NCBI GenBank assembly: GCA_024235135.1
Contig: JACKMZ010000001.1
Coordinates: 817,001 to 881,000, forward strand
Direction: 5' to 3'
DNA from: Gammaproteobacteria bacterium
Lineage (GTDB): Bacteria; Pseudomonadota; Gammaproteobacteria; Competibacterales; Competibacteraceae
Length of the DNA stretch: 64,000 nucleotides
Below are positions 8,043 through 16,894 of the stretch, piece by piece (positions within the stretch are counted from its first letter, which is position 1; every line of letters starts with the position of its first letter). The notes beneath the pieces are model-generated. The model had not been told where the DNA came from. It made no database searches and saw nothing but the letters and a program-made list of their open reading frames with translations. A program made the translations under genes and the position numbers.

Positions 8043-8530
8043 CAGCTTCGCTGCTCCATCTGAGCGACCCGGCGCCCCATGTCGCCTGCCAGGACATCGT
8101 CGGCGGCAGACTGGGTCAGCGCATGGACGTCCAGCGTATCCCCGCGCAGGTCAGTGGTAACGGTGCCGGGCGTTAGGGTGATGGAGTTGGCGTAGATCAC
8201 CCGTCCCAAATCGGTGCGCTGTATGGGCCGAACACTGATCATGGTCGGGCTGATCGGAAGCTTGGGATCGAGAATGATGCGGGCGACGTCGATATTGGAT
8301 TTGACGATTTGCCATAACAGCCAAGGCCAATAGAGGAATGCCTGCAAACTCATCAGACGCAGTCGCAAGGGTTCCTTCTCAGGATCGAGTACATCCATGC
8401 GCCATGCGACGATCGCGCATAGCGTGCAGGAAAGGATGCCAAAACCTAGCAACAGGGGATCGTGAAGATAACCCGAGAGCAGCAGCCAGACACCGAAATA
8501 AAACAACCAACGATTCAGGTGGTGGAACAC
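8042..8530 (-). CDS. mrpE: Mrp antiporter subunit E
   Basis: First gene of the antiporter operon; about 162 residues from a GTG at 8530. The frame is open further up to an ATG at 8581, but that ATG would sit about ten bases after the predicted transcription start and lacks a Shine-Dalgarno. The GTG has GGGGA seven bases upstream and gives the usual MrpE opening (FHHLNRWLFYFGVWLLLSG). Two N-terminal helices are followed by a cytoplasmic domain with the MrpE core WPWLLWQIVKSNIDVARIIL, then SITLTPGTVTTDLRGDTLDVHAL. MrpE is needed for assembly and full activity of the antiporter. Confidence 0.88.
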   Translation of the reverse strand: MFHHLNRWLFYFGVWLLLSGYLHDPLLLGFGILSCTLCAIVAWRMDVLDPEKEPLRLRLMSLQAFLYWPWLLWQIVKSNIDVARIILDPKLPISPTMISVRPIQRTDLGRVIYANSITLTPGTVTTDLRGDTLDVHALTQSAADDVLAGDMGRRVAQMEQRS

Positions 8531-8589
8531 GGTATTTCCCCACTCGGCTTGATGAAGTACGAGATGTCGTACATTTATCACGTTCGGGC

Positions 8590-8624
8590 ACTGGCAATAA
8601 TAGCCTGCTTCCGAGGATGGTCAA
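8590..8624 (-). promoter_or_regulatory. sigma-70-like promoter of the Mrp operon
   Basis: On the minus strand TTGACC (complement of 8619-8624) and TATTAT (complement of 8597-8602) are spaced by 16 bases, each matching five of six consensus positions. Transcription would start near 8590, about 60 bases before the GTG chosen for mrpE. It is a prediction by eye. Confidence 0.55.
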
Positions 8625-8717
8625 GAAATCGGCCTGGTTGTCAGACGCCGCCAAACGACTGGCAGGGCCCGGTATTGTCCGGCCGAGTGAGGGGAGAGGC
8701 GTGAATGGTCGGGGAAA

Positions 8718-8741
8718 GGGCGCAGCATGGATGCCGCGCCC
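8718..8741 (-). terminator. hairpin downstream of ferredoxin-NADP reductase
   Basis: GGGCGC (8718-8723) pairs with GCGCCC (8736-8741), with an inner GCAT/ATGC that can extend the stem. On the minus strand it is followed by TTTCCCC, a weak U-tract. It lies about 10 bases after the fpr stop and fits as its transcription end. Confidence 0.5.
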
Positions 8742-8749
8742 GGAAATGG

Positions 8750-9526
8750 TTACTTTTCGACGAAAGCCCGTTCGATGACGTAATGTCCGGGTTCGCCCAC
8801 GCTGGGCGATTTGACGAATCCACGGGCATCCAGCAGATCGCAGGTGTCCTTGAGCATCCGCGTACTGCCGCAGATCATCACCCGATCGTGTTCGGGGTCG
8901 ATAATCGGTAGATCGATGTCGTGGAACAATTTGCCGCTCTCGATCAGGTCGGTCAAACGCCCCTGATAACGGAAGGGTTCGCGGGTCACGGTCGGGTAAT
9001 ACACGAGTTTCTCGCGGACGCTGTCCCCAAAGTACTCGTTGTCCGGTAATTCCTGCGTGATGTACCGTTCGTAAGCCAGATCGCTGACCGCGCGCACGCC
9101 GTGGACCAGGACGATCTTTTCGAAGCGATCATAGACCATGGGGTCCTTGATGATGCTCATGAATGGAGCCAGTCCGGTTCCCGTGCTCAGGCAATACAGC
9201 CGTTTCCCCGGCAGCAGGTCGTCGAGCACCAGCGTACCCACGGGTTTTCTGCTGACGATCAGCGAGTCTCCCACTTGAATACGTTGCAAGCGGGATGTCA
9301 GGGGGCCGTCCTGCACCTTGATGCTGAAGAATTCGAGATGCTCTTCGTGATTCGCGCTGGCGATGCTGTACGCGCGTAGCAACGGACGACCCTCGACTTC
9401 GAGGCCGATCATGACGAAATGTCCGTTTCGGAACCGAAATCCCGGATCACGGGTGGTTTTGAAACTGAACAACGTGTCGTTCCAGTGATGTACGTCGAGC
9501 ACCTGCTCGGTCGCTAGAGTGGCCAT
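8750..9526 (-). CDS. fpr: ferredoxin--NADP(+) reductase
   Basis: 258 residues, the usual length of bacterial Fpr. FAD-binding motif RAYSIASAN (the RxYSxxS pattern) near residues 50-58, NADP-binding GTGLAPFMSII near residue 116 and CGSTRMLKDT near 218. The C-terminus GHYVIERAFVEK is typical of the Azotobacter/Rhodobacter-type subclass IA enzymes. It transfers electrons between NADPH and ferredoxin or flavodoxin and is often linked to oxidative stress. It is monocistronic, with 168 bases before the antiporter promoter and a hairpin after its stop. Confidence 0.95.
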   Translation of the reverse strand: MATLATEQVLDVHHWNDTLFSFKTTRDPGFRFRNGHFVMIGLEVEGRPLLRAYSIASANHEEHLEFFSIKVQDGPLTSRLQRIQVGDSLIVSRKPVGTLVLDDLLPGKRLYCLSTGTGLAPFMSIIKDPMVYDRFEKIVLVHGVRAVSDLAYERYITQELPDNEYFGDSVREKLVYYPTVTREPFRYQGRLTDLIESGKLFHDIDLPIIDPEHDRVMICGSTRMLKDTCDLLDARGFVKSPSVGEPGHYVIERAFVEK

Positions 9527-9629
9527 GATCCTGCGCTTTTCCCGTATTGATCGTTCAAAAAAATCAAGTTATGTCTTAGACGATATGAATCTCAGTTTGG
9601 CGCAAGCAAGAGTTCGCGCCATAACCGTA

Positions 9630-9646
9630 CCGCCCTTTATGGGCGG
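9630..9646 (-). terminator. hairpin downstream of PilZ gene
   Basis: CCGCCC (9630-9635) and GGGCGG (9641-9646) form a six-pair stem with loop TTTAT. It lies 67 bases beyond the PilZ stop on the minus strand and upstream of fpr. There is no clear U-tract, so termination is only suggested. Confidence 0.35.
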
Positions 9647-9712
9647 CATTATATAGCGCGCATTCCCAAAGCAAAAAGAATCAGAATGCATTTTTTTATT
9701 CGATATGGTTAT

Positions 9713-10063
9713 TCATGAAGGTTTTCTGACCCGGCCCTCCGATTTGCCGGAATTGATGTATTCCATCAGCGCATGGAGCCCATGGCGGGATTCAGGCACC
9801 AGCACGTCCACATACAACCCCAGACCGGATGAAGAGCTATGCGCGACCATGGCGAAAAAGCGATGCTCTTTTGGGAACTCATTATCCGGGATGTTGAATA
9901 CGACCTCGATAAACGTATTCTTCGCTGCGGTCGTTTCCGCTTCCAGGAACACGCCATTCTGATTGACGTTGCGTATCGTTCCCGAGTCCAGGAAATGACC
10001 GTTTTGAAATAAAGAAGCGCTGATCGCGAGTGCCTCGCGTCGGCTGCAGCGGTGTTCGATCAT
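9713..10063 (-). CDS. PilZ-domain protein
   Basis: 116 residues from an ATG at 10063, chosen because GGAGG stands nine bases upstream; the frame is open further but its extra 80 residues look non-coding. The protein begins MIEHRCSRREALAISAS, matching the RxxxR part of a PilZ cyclic-di-GMP site, followed by DSGTIRNVNQNGVFLEAE, in place of the usual D/NxSxxG. It ends in a basic tail. Such small PilZ proteins act as c-di-GMP receptors, and a diguanylate cyclase is encoded at 57522-58661, but no direct link is shown. The second ligand motif is imperfect (NVNQNG), so ligand binding is uncertain. Confidence 0.72.
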   Translation of the reverse strand: MIEHRCSRREALAISASLFQNGHFLDSGTIRNVNQNGVFLEAETTAAKNTFIEVVFNIPDNEFPKEHRFFAMVAHSSSSGLGLYVDVLVPESRHGLHALMEYINSGKSEGRVRKPS

Positions 10064-10580
10064 CGCTATAACCCTCCACCTGTTGGTATCCTCGCGCCGC
10101 TTGACGGACAGGGTCGTTTTGCGATCACGCCCGTTATCCTGAAGGGAAAGAATACACAACCGTTGATTTAACGGCAAAAATGATGAATCCGGTCGTAGTG
10201 AATGTAAATCAGGATAATCCCTGACAAGCTCGGGTCGACGGGAAATAGGCAGTTTCCAACGGATGGAAATCGGCGTTAGACATTGCGGCGTCGACAGTGG
10301 CATCTGGCTGGGAGGAAGCTATAGTTGTAAAAACCGCGCTGGTAGACGCGGGTTAAACTCAATGATTGGGTGGCTTCTTTTCTCAATGTTTCCCTCTTTC
10401 TCGCTTCGCGTTCACCAGTCGCTGGACCCCGTTTCTAGTTCGTCCAGGCTCCTGGATTCCGGCATTCGAGCCGGAATGACGGGTAAGGTGCGCGTGCGGA
10501 ACCACCCAGAATAGGGAGCGGAGTTTCGAGGCTACCTCGCGCTCCTGATCAATACAACGACACGCCGGGCGGATAGCGCC
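10064..10580. other. intergenic region with a REP-like element
   Basis: 517 bases between the divergent PilZ and acyl-CoA ligase genes. It should hold both promoters. The only clear structure is the palindromic repeat at 10451-10482. Open frames in the region are not convincing. Confidence 0.5.
10451..10482. repeat. REP/MITE-like palindrome
   Basis: ATTCCGGC (10456-10463) and GCCGGAAT (10470-10477) form a perfect eight-base inverted repeat with loop ATTCGA, embedded in CCTGG...GACGGG. The string CTGGATTCCGGC...GCCGGAATGACG is a dispersed extragenic palindrome seen in many proteobacteria. Only one copy is in the window. Confidence 0.6.
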
Positions 10581-12605
10581 GTGACGGCCGTGGACATTGC
10601 GGAGGATAGGGTGCAGGTGAGGCAAAGCGATTCCCATGACCGGGTGCACGGCAGCCCGGTCGACGAGTTGGATACCTTCCCCAAGCTGTTGTTGAATCAC
10701 GCCCTCCAACGAGGTGATAAACCGGCGATACGCGAAAAGGATTTCGGTATTTGGCAGTTCTGGACCTGGCGGCAGATGGCGGACGAGATACGCGCCTTCG
10801 CCTGCGGCTTGGCCGATCTGGGGTTTCAGCAGGGCGACAAGCTGGCCATCATCGGTGACAACCGTCCTCAAATGTATTGGGCCGTGGCCGCCACCCAGTG
10901 TCTGGGCGGCGTTCCCTTGCCGTTGTATCAGGATGCGGTCGCCGAGGAAATGGCTTATGTGCTCAACGATGCCGATGTCCGCTTCGTCGTCGTGGAGGAT
11001 CAGGAACAGGTCGATAAGGTCCTGGAAATTAAGGACCGATGCCCTTTGGTGGAGGTCGTCATTTATGATGATCCCAGGGGGCTGCGCCATTACTACCAAC
11101 CTTTTCTGTTCAGCCTGACCAAGGTCCAGGAAGCCGGGCGTGGTTACGACCACACTCATGCCGGTTTTTTCGAGGAACGTGTCGCCACGGGCAAGGGCGA
11201 AGATGTCGGGGTCATGCTCTATACCTCCGGCACCACCGGCAAGCCCAAGGGGGTGATGCTGACCTACGACAATTTCATCATCACCGGTCGTAACGGCATC
11301 CTTCGCGAGGGACTGCAGGAGGATGAAGAAGTGTTGGCTTATCTACCTATGGCGTGGGTAGGCGACCATCTGTTTTCCTATGCTCAGTCCTACGTTGCGG
11401 GCTTTTGCGTCAGTTGTCCCGAAAGCGCCGAAACCGTGATGCACGATATGCGCGAGATCGGACCCACCTATTTCTTCGCACCGCCACGGATTTTCGAGAA
11501 TCTGCTCACCCAGGTGATGATTCGCATGGAAGACGCAGGCTACCTCAAGCGCAAACTCTTTCATTTCTTCATGAACCATGCGCGGCGGGTGGGTACGGCG
11601 ATTCTGGACGGCGTAGCGGTTCCGGTTCAGGACCGTTTGCTTTATGCCTTGGGTCGGGTGTTGATCTACGGGCCGTTGAAGAACGTGCTGGGTTTCACCC
11701 GTATTCGCTTGGCTTACACGGCGGGCGAAGCCATCGGCCCTGACATCTTCGATTTCTTCCGCTCGCTGGGCATCAATATCAAGCAGTTATATGGCTCTAC
11801 CGAAGCTTCGGTGTTCGTCTGCGTGCAACCCAATGGGCAGGTCAAACCCGACACCGTGGGCACGCCCGCCATGGGCGTCGAGGTCCGCGTCACCGAAGAC
11901 GGTGAAGTCCTGTTCCGTGGCCCCGGCGTGTTCCATTCTTATTACAAGAACCCGAAGTCCACCGAGGAAACCAAGGATGCCGAGGGTTGGGTGCACACCG
12001 GGGACGCCGGTTTCTTCGACGAAGATGGCCATCTCAAGATCATTGATCGCGCCAAGGATGTCGGCAAACTGCTGGATGGCACTTTGTTCGCGCCCAAATA
12101 CATCGAGAATAAGCTCAAGTTCTTTCCGCATATCAAGGAAGCGGTGGCGTTCGGAGATGGCCGTGAGTACGCCACGGCCTTCATCAATATCGACCTGGAG
12201 GCCGTCGGCAACTGGGCCGAACGGCGTAATCTGGCTTATTCGGGCTATACCGACTTGGCGGGGCAGGAGGCCGTGTACGACTTGATTCAGGACTGCGTCG
12301 AAAAAGTCAACGCCGATCTGGCCAAGGATGCCCAGTTGGGGGGCTCGCAAATCAAACGGTTTTTGATTCTGCATAAGGAGCTGGACGCCGATGACGGGGA
12401 ACTGACTCGCACCCGCAAAGTGCGCCGGCGGTTCATCGCGGAGCGGTACGCCGATCTCATTGAGGCGCTGTTCTCCAATCAGTCCAGCCATGCCGTGGAA
12501 GCGCAGGTGAAGTTCGAGGACGGGCGCACCGGCACCATCCGCGCCAATCTCAATATCCGTAACAGCGAACGTTTCGGCATCGCCGAAATGCGCAAGGCCA
12601 GTTGA
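10581..12605 (+). CDS. long-chain acyl-CoA synthetase (AMP-forming)
   Basis: 674 residues from GTG 10581. ANL superfamily enzyme of the FadD15-like type: P-loop YTSGTTGKPKGVM near residues 214-226, A5-like YGSTEA near residue 406, and the A7-A8 segment GWVHTGDAGFFDEDGHLKIIDRAKD near 486-510. It activates a carboxylic acid to its CoA thioester using ATP. It is the first gene of a cluster encoding a branched-chain-type ABC importer, which suggests that the imported substrate is a carboxylic acid activated on entry (inference). The ATPase gene starts 12 bases after its stop. No Shine-Dalgarno is obvious. Confidence 0.9.
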   Translation: MTAVDIAEDRVQVRQSDSHDRVHGSPVDELDTFPKLLLNHALQRGDKPAIREKDFGIWQFWTWRQMADEIRAFACGLADLGFQQGDKLAIIGDNRPQMYWAVAATQCLGGVPLPLYQDAVAEEMAYVLNDADVRFVVVEDQEQVDKVLEIKDRCPLVEVVIYDDPRGLRHYYQPFLFSLTKVQEAGRGYDHTHAGFFEERVATGKGEDVGVMLYTSGTTGKPKGVMLTYDNFIITGRNGILREGLQEDEEVLAYLPMAWVGDHLFSYAQSYVAGFCVSCPESAETVMHDMREIGPTYFFAPPRIFENLLTQVMIRMEDAGYLKRKLFHFFMNHARRVGTAILDGVAVPVQDRLLYALGRVLIYGPLKNVLGFTRIRLAYTAGEAIGPDIFDFFRSLGINIKQLYGSTEASVFVCVQPNGQVKPDTVGTPAMGVEVRVTEDGEVLFRGPGVFHSYYKNPKSTEETKDAEGWVHTGDAGFFDEDGHLKIIDRAKDVGKLLDGTLFAPKYIENKLKFFPHIKEAVAFGDGREYATAFINIDLEAVGNWAERRNLAYSGYTDLAGQEAVYDLIQDCVEKVNADLAKDAQLGGSQIKRFLILHKELDADDGELTRTRKVRRRFIAERYADLIEALFSNQSSHAVEAQVKFEDGRTGTIRANLNIRNSERFGIAEMRKAS

Positions 12606-12617
12606 GGGAGGCATGCC

Positions 12618-13406
12618 ATGAATCCTAAGCGCACTATCGGCGACGTTATTCTGGAAGTGGAGGACATCGCGCTGTCTTTCGGCGGCGTGCGCGCTCTTAG
12701 CCATGTCAGCTTCGGCGTAAGGGAGCATGAGATTTGCTCCATCATCGGCCCCAATGGCGCCGGTAAGAGTTCCATGCTGAATGTCATCAACGGCGTCTAC
12801 CATCCCCAGCACGGCCACCTCGTTTATCGCGGCAAACGCATCCGCCGTATGCATGCTCATAAATCGGCCCGCTATGGCATTGCCCGCACCTTTCAGAACA
12901 TCGCCTTATTCAAGGGTATGAGCGCGCTCGACAATATCCTGACGGGCCGCAACTTGATGATCAAAAGTACCTTTATCGAACAGGCATTCTACTGGGGACG
13001 CGCCCGTAGCGAGGAGATCGCGCACCGCCGCCGGGTGGAGGAAATCGTCGATTTTCTGGAAATCGAATCGGTGCGCAAGGTGCCCGTCGGACGCTTGCCC
13101 TACGGATTGCAGAAACGCGTGGAACTGGGCCGTGCTTTAGCTGCCGAGCCTCAGGTTTTGCTGCTGGACGAACCCATGGCGGGGATGAACGTGGAAGAAA
13201 AGGAAGATATGTGCCGTTTCATCTTGGATGTGAACGATGAGTTCGGTACCACCATGGTGTTGATCGAACACGACATGGGCGTGGTCATGGATCTGTCCGA
13301 TCATGTCGTCGTATTGGATTACGGGCGCAAGATCGCGGATGGAACGCCCGAGGAAATCCGCGACAACCAACAGGTGATCGACGCCTATCTAGGTGTGGCG
13401 GCTTAG
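12618..13406 (+). CDS. ABC transporter ATP-binding protein, LivG-type
   Basis: 262 residues. Walker A GPNGAGKSS near residue 45, family insert FQNIALFKGMSALDNILTGR, signature-region LPYGLQKRVELGRALA, Walker B VLLLDEPMAGMN, and the LivG-type C-terminus (VIDAYLGVAA). It is one of the two cytoplasmic ATPases of a HAAT-type (branched-chain amino acid family) importer; its partner is the ATPase at 16895. The substrate may be a branched-chain amino acid, an aromatic acid or a short-chain acid; acyl-CoA ligase genes at both ends favour an acid. Confidence 0.92.
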   Translation: MNPKRTIGDVILEVEDIALSFGGVRALSHVSFGVREHEICSIIGPNGAGKSSMLNVINGVYHPQHGHLVYRGKRIRRMHAHKSARYGIARTFQNIALFKGMSALDNILTGRNLMIKSTFIEQAFYWGRARSEEIAHRRRVEEIVDFLEIESVRKVPVGRLPYGLQKRVELGRALAAEPQVLLLDEPMAGMNVEEKEDMCRFILDVNDEFGTTMVLIEHDMGVVMDLSDHVVVLDYGRKIADGTPEEIRDNQQVIDAYLGVAA

Positions 13407-13433
13407 GCGAATCTTGCGGGGGAGTGACAGACA

Positions 13434-14315
13434 GTGTCCTTTTTCTTCGAAGTCTTGATCGGTGGCTTGTTGGCCGGCGTCATGTATTCGTTGGTGGCGT
13501 TGGGCTTCGTGTTGATTTTCAAAGCCTCGGGGGTGCTCAACTTCGCCCAGGGTTCCATGGTGTTGTTCGCGGCGCTCACGTTTGTCAGCCTGACTGAACG
13601 CGGCATCAATTTCTGGCTGGCTTTGCTCGCGACCCTGGCGATCATGGTGGTGCTGGCCATTCTTACCGAGCGTATCGTATTGCGGCCGTTGGTCAATCAA
13701 CCGGCGATCACCCTATTCATGGCGACCATTGGTCTGAGCTTCCTGTTGGAGGGTTTGGCCCAGGGTTTGTGGGGCTCTCAACCGCATGGCCTGAACCTGG
13801 GTATTCCCGATGACGTGTTGGTGATCGGGGATATGTTCATCAGCACCTTCGATCTGTATGCAGCGGGGATCGCGGCGGTACTGGTGGGCGCCTTGGCGGT
13901 GTTTTTCAACAAAACGCGGGTGGGCCGAGCCTTGCGGGCGGTGGCCGACGATCACCAGGCGGCTTTGGCGGTCGGCATTCCGCTCAAGCACATCTGGGCC
14001 ATCGTTTGGGCGGTGGCTGGTTTCGTCGCCCTGGTGGCCGGCCTGTTGTGGGGCGCGCGCCAAGGCGTGCAGTTCGCGCTGACCTTGGTGGCCTTGAAAG
14101 CCTTGCCGGTGCTGATCCTGGGTGGCTTCACCTCGGTGCCGGGCGCGATTGTCGGGGGATTGATCATCGGTGCCAGCGAGAAACTCGCCGAGGTCTATAT
14201 CGGCCCCTATGTGGGCGGCGGCATCGAAAACTGGTTTCCCTACATGCTGGCCCTGATGTTTTTGTTGATCCGCCCCGAAGGTCTGTTCGGGGAAGTTCAT
14301 ATCGACAGGGTGTAG
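13434..14315 (+). CDS. ABC transporter permease, LivH-type
   Basis: 293 residues from a GTG. Eight or so membrane helices. The opening GLLAGVMYSLVALGFVLIFKASGVLNFAQGSM is the LivH pattern, and the EAA-like loop region RALRAVADDHQAALAVGIP is present. It forms the channel with the LivM-type protein encoded six bases downstream. Confidence 0.92.
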   Translation: MSFFFEVLIGGLLAGVMYSLVALGFVLIFKASGVLNFAQGSMVLFAALTFVSLTERGINFWLALLATLAIMVVLAILTERIVLRPLVNQPAITLFMATIGLSFLLEGLAQGLWGSQPHGLNLGIPDDVLVIGDMFISTFDLYAAGIAAVLVGALAVFFNKTRVGRALRAVADDHQAALAVGIPLKHIWAIVWAVAGFVALVAGLLWGARQGVQFALTLVALKALPVLILGGFTSVPGAIVGGLIIGASEKLAEVYIGPYVGGGIENWFPYMLALMFLLIRPEGLFGEVHIDRV

Positions 14316-14321
14316 GCCGCC

Positions 14322-15389
14322 ATGATTTACCGCGAATGTGGTCAGTTCAAAACCAGCTACGGTTCCGATCAGGCGATTTTTCCTATTCCCCAGGATCGCT
14401 GGGGAGTGATGTTGGCCCTGTTGATCGCCTTTATGGTCATCCCCGCGATAGCCAACGAGTATTGGCTGGGCGTTATCCTCACCCCGTTTCTGATACTGGC
14501 GCTGGCGGCCCTGGGTCTGAACATTCTGACCGGCTATTGCGGTCAGTTGTCGCTGGGTTCCGCGGCGTTCATGGCGGTCGGGGCCTTTGCCGCCTACAAC
14601 TTCGAATTGCGTCTGCCGGGAATTCCGCTGTTGCTGGATTTCGTATTGGCCGGGCTGGTGGCGGCAGGCGTGGGCATAATCTTCGGCATTCCCAGTTTGC
14701 GCATCAAGGGGTTTTATCTGGCTGTCGCGACGCTGGCGGCGCAATTCTTCATCGAATGGAGCTTGACCAAGTTCGGTTGGTTTTCCAATTACAGTTCGTC
14801 CGGGGTGATCACCGCCCAGAAAATGGTGATACTCGGTTACGACTTCGATACCCCCTTACGCAAGTATCTGCTGGTGTTGTCCATCGTGTCGGTATTGGCG
14901 CTGATGGCCAAGAACCTGGTGCGCAGCGAAACCGGACGGGCTTGGATGGCGGTCCGCGACATGGATGTGGCGGCCGAGGTAATCGGCATACGCATCATGA
15001 AAACCAAGTTGATGGCTTTTGCCGTCAGCTCTTTCTATTGTGGCGTGGCCGGCGCGCTCTGGGCGTTCGCCTATCTGGGCACAGTGGATGCCCAGACTTT
15101 CGATCTGCACCGCTCGTTCCAGATCCTGTTCATGATCATCGTCGGCGGAATGGGCAGTATTCTCGGTTCGTTCATCGGTGCGGCCTTCATCGTACTGATG
15201 CCCATCTTCATCAATCTGTCCGCGCATGCCTTGTTCGGAAATGCGATCCGTCCCGATCTGCTTTCCAATATGGAGCTCATCGTGTTCGGCGGGTTGATCA
15301 TTTTCTTCTTGATCGTAGAACCCCTGGGACTGGCCCGGCTGTGGCAGATCGCCAAAGAAAAGCTGCGTCTGTGGCCTTTCCCTCATTGA
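14322..15389 (+). CDS. ABC transporter permease, LivM-type
   Basis: 355 residues. LivM landmarks: LAALGLNILTGYCGQLSLG, then GIPSLRIKGFYLAVATLA, then the cytoplasmic loop RAWMAVRDMDVAAEVIGI. The N-terminus has about 30 hydrophilic residues before the first helix (MIYRECGQFKTSYGSDQAIF), longer than in E. coli LivM but common in the acyl-CoA-ligase-linked subfamily. Pairs with the LivH-type permease. Confidence 0.92.
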   Translation: MIYRECGQFKTSYGSDQAIFPIPQDRWGVMLALLIAFMVIPAIANEYWLGVILTPFLILALAALGLNILTGYCGQLSLGSAAFMAVGAFAAYNFELRLPGIPLLLDFVLAGLVAAGVGIIFGIPSLRIKGFYLAVATLAAQFFIEWSLTKFGWFSNYSSSGVITAQKMVILGYDFDTPLRKYLLVLSIVSVLALMAKNLVRSETGRAWMAVRDMDVAAEVIGIRIMKTKLMAFAVSSFYCGVAGALWAFAYLGTVDAQTFDLHRSFQILFMIIVGGMGSILGSFIGAAFIVLMPIFINLSAHALFGNAIRPDLLSNMELIVFGGLIIFFLIVEPLGLARLWQIAKEKLRLWPFPH

Positions 15390-15455
15390 TTACAATCACA
15401 AAATCACAATAACTCTCCGGGTGGAGGAATTGCCTTAATGGCGAGGAGAATCATC

Positions 15456-16883
15456 ATGACCTTGAAAAAAGTCTTGGTTTCGTGTCTTGGCGCCGCAGTT
15501 TTAGGCGGAATCGTCGCGGGTGGCGGCGCGGTCGTGGCCCAAAGCAACGAGCAATTTATTCCCATGCTCAGCTATAGGGTGGGACCCTACGCGGCGGGCG
15601 GCACCGGTATCTTCGGCGGTTTCATCGATTACATCAATCTACTCAACGAACGCGATGGCGGTATCAACGGCGTCAAAATCACCTATGAGGAATGCGAGAC
15701 CGAATACAAGCCGGACCGTGCGTTGGAGTGTTATGAACGCTTGAAGAACAGTGGTCCGACCGGTGCTTCGATGTTTAACTTCGTGGCCACCCCCCCGGTG
15801 TACGCGACCATGGATCGTACCTTGGAGGATAAGATTCCTGTGGTGGCGATCGGCTATGGTCCGGCTTATACCGCGGATGGGCGCGTATTCCCTTATATTT
15901 TTCCTTTGGTGACCACCTATTGGAGCCAGAACACGGCCAAAATCAAATTCATCGCCCTACAGGAGCAATGCCTGGCCCAATATCCCGATCTTGAGGGCAA
16001 ACCGGATCGCGCCGCCCAATGTTTCGAACACGCCAAGAAGGGCGAGCTGCAAGGCGATGGTCTGGACAAACTCAAGGGTAAGAAGATCGTCAATCTGTAC
16101 CACGACTCGGGCTATGGCAAGGAAACTAAGCCGATTTTGGATGCCCAGGCAGAAAAATACGGCTTCCAGGTGGTGTACATTCCCGTACCGCATCCCGGCA
16201 ACGAGCAGCAGTCGCAATGGTTGCAGATTCGCCGTGAGAAACCCGACTGGGTCATTCTGCGCGGTTGGGGCGTTATGAATCCCACGGCTATCACCCAGGC
16301 GGCGCGGATCAAGTTCCCGGCCGATCGCATTGTCGGCGTCTGGTGGAGTGGCGCCGAGGAGGATGTGGTTCCCGCCGGTGACGCCGCCATCGGCTTTATC
16401 GCCGCTGCGCTGAATCCAGCGGGCGATCAGTTTCCAGCTATCAAGCAGATCGAGGAATTGTTGTACAGCAAGGGCAAAGGCAATATGCAAGATCCCTCGC
16501 GCGTGGGTAGCGTGTATTACAATCGTGGCATCATCCATGGCGTGTTGAATACGGAGGCGATTCGCAAGGCCCAGGAAAAATTCGGCAATAAACCGTTGAC
16601 CGGCGAACAGGTGCGCTGGGGTCTGGAAAATCTGGAAATCACCGAAGCACGACTCAAGGAATTGGGTTTGGAAGGCGTCATGTCGCCCATCAAGATCAGT
16701 TGCGCGGATCATGAAGGCGGCGCCCCGGTGCGTTTCCACCAGTGGAATGGCAAGCAATGGGTGTTGGTGTCCGATTGGATCGCCACCGATCAGTCCCTGG
16801 TCCGTCCATTGGTCGAGAAGGAAGCGGCCAACTATGCCAAGGAAAAGAATCTACCGATTCGCGATTGCTCCAAGGAAAGCTGA
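15456..16883 (+). CDS. ABC transporter substrate-binding protein (LivK-like)
   Basis: 475 residues from the ATG at 15456 (GAGGAG seven bases upstream); an in-frame ATG at 15438 is an alternative. Sec signal peptide MTLKKVLVSCLGAAVLGGIVAGG with likely cleavage after AVVA. The mature protein is a type I periplasmic binding fold, about 100 residues longer than E. coli LivK, with several cysteines (EECETEYKPDRALECYE, EQCLAQYP) that may form disulfides. It binds the substrate in the periplasm and delivers it to the LivHM-type permease. Substrate not readable from sequence. Confidence 0.88.
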   Translation: MTLKKVLVSCLGAAVLGGIVAGGGAVVAQSNEQFIPMLSYRVGPYAAGGTGIFGGFIDYINLLNERDGGINGVKITYEECETEYKPDRALECYERLKNSGPTGASMFNFVATPPVYATMDRTLEDKIPVVAIGYGPAYTADGRVFPYIFPLVTTYWSQNTAKIKFIALQEQCLAQYPDLEGKPDRAAQCFEHAKKGELQGDGLDKLKGKKIVNLYHDSGYGKETKPILDAQAEKYGFQVVYIPVPHPGNEQQSQWLQIRREKPDWVILRGWGVMNPTAITQAARIKFPADRIVGVWWSGAEEDVVPAGDAAIGFIAAALNPAGDQFPAIKQIEELLYSKGKGNMQDPSRVGSVYYNRGIIHGVLNTEAIRKAQEKFGNKPLTGEQVRWGLENLEITEARLKELGLEGVMSPIKISCADHEGGAPVRFHQWNGKQWVLVSDWIATDQSLVRPLVEKEAANYAKEKNLPIRDCSKES

Positions 16884-16894
16884 GGTCCGCAACC

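Noticed and set aside
11787..12860. 357-codon antisense frame under the acyl-CoA synthetase
   Set aside because: Antisense shadow of a conserved coding region with high GC; no ribosome binding site or domain.
14006..15412. 468-codon plus-strand frame overlapping livH- and livM-type genes
   Set aside because: Shadow frame across two well-supported permease genes; translation has no recognisable features.
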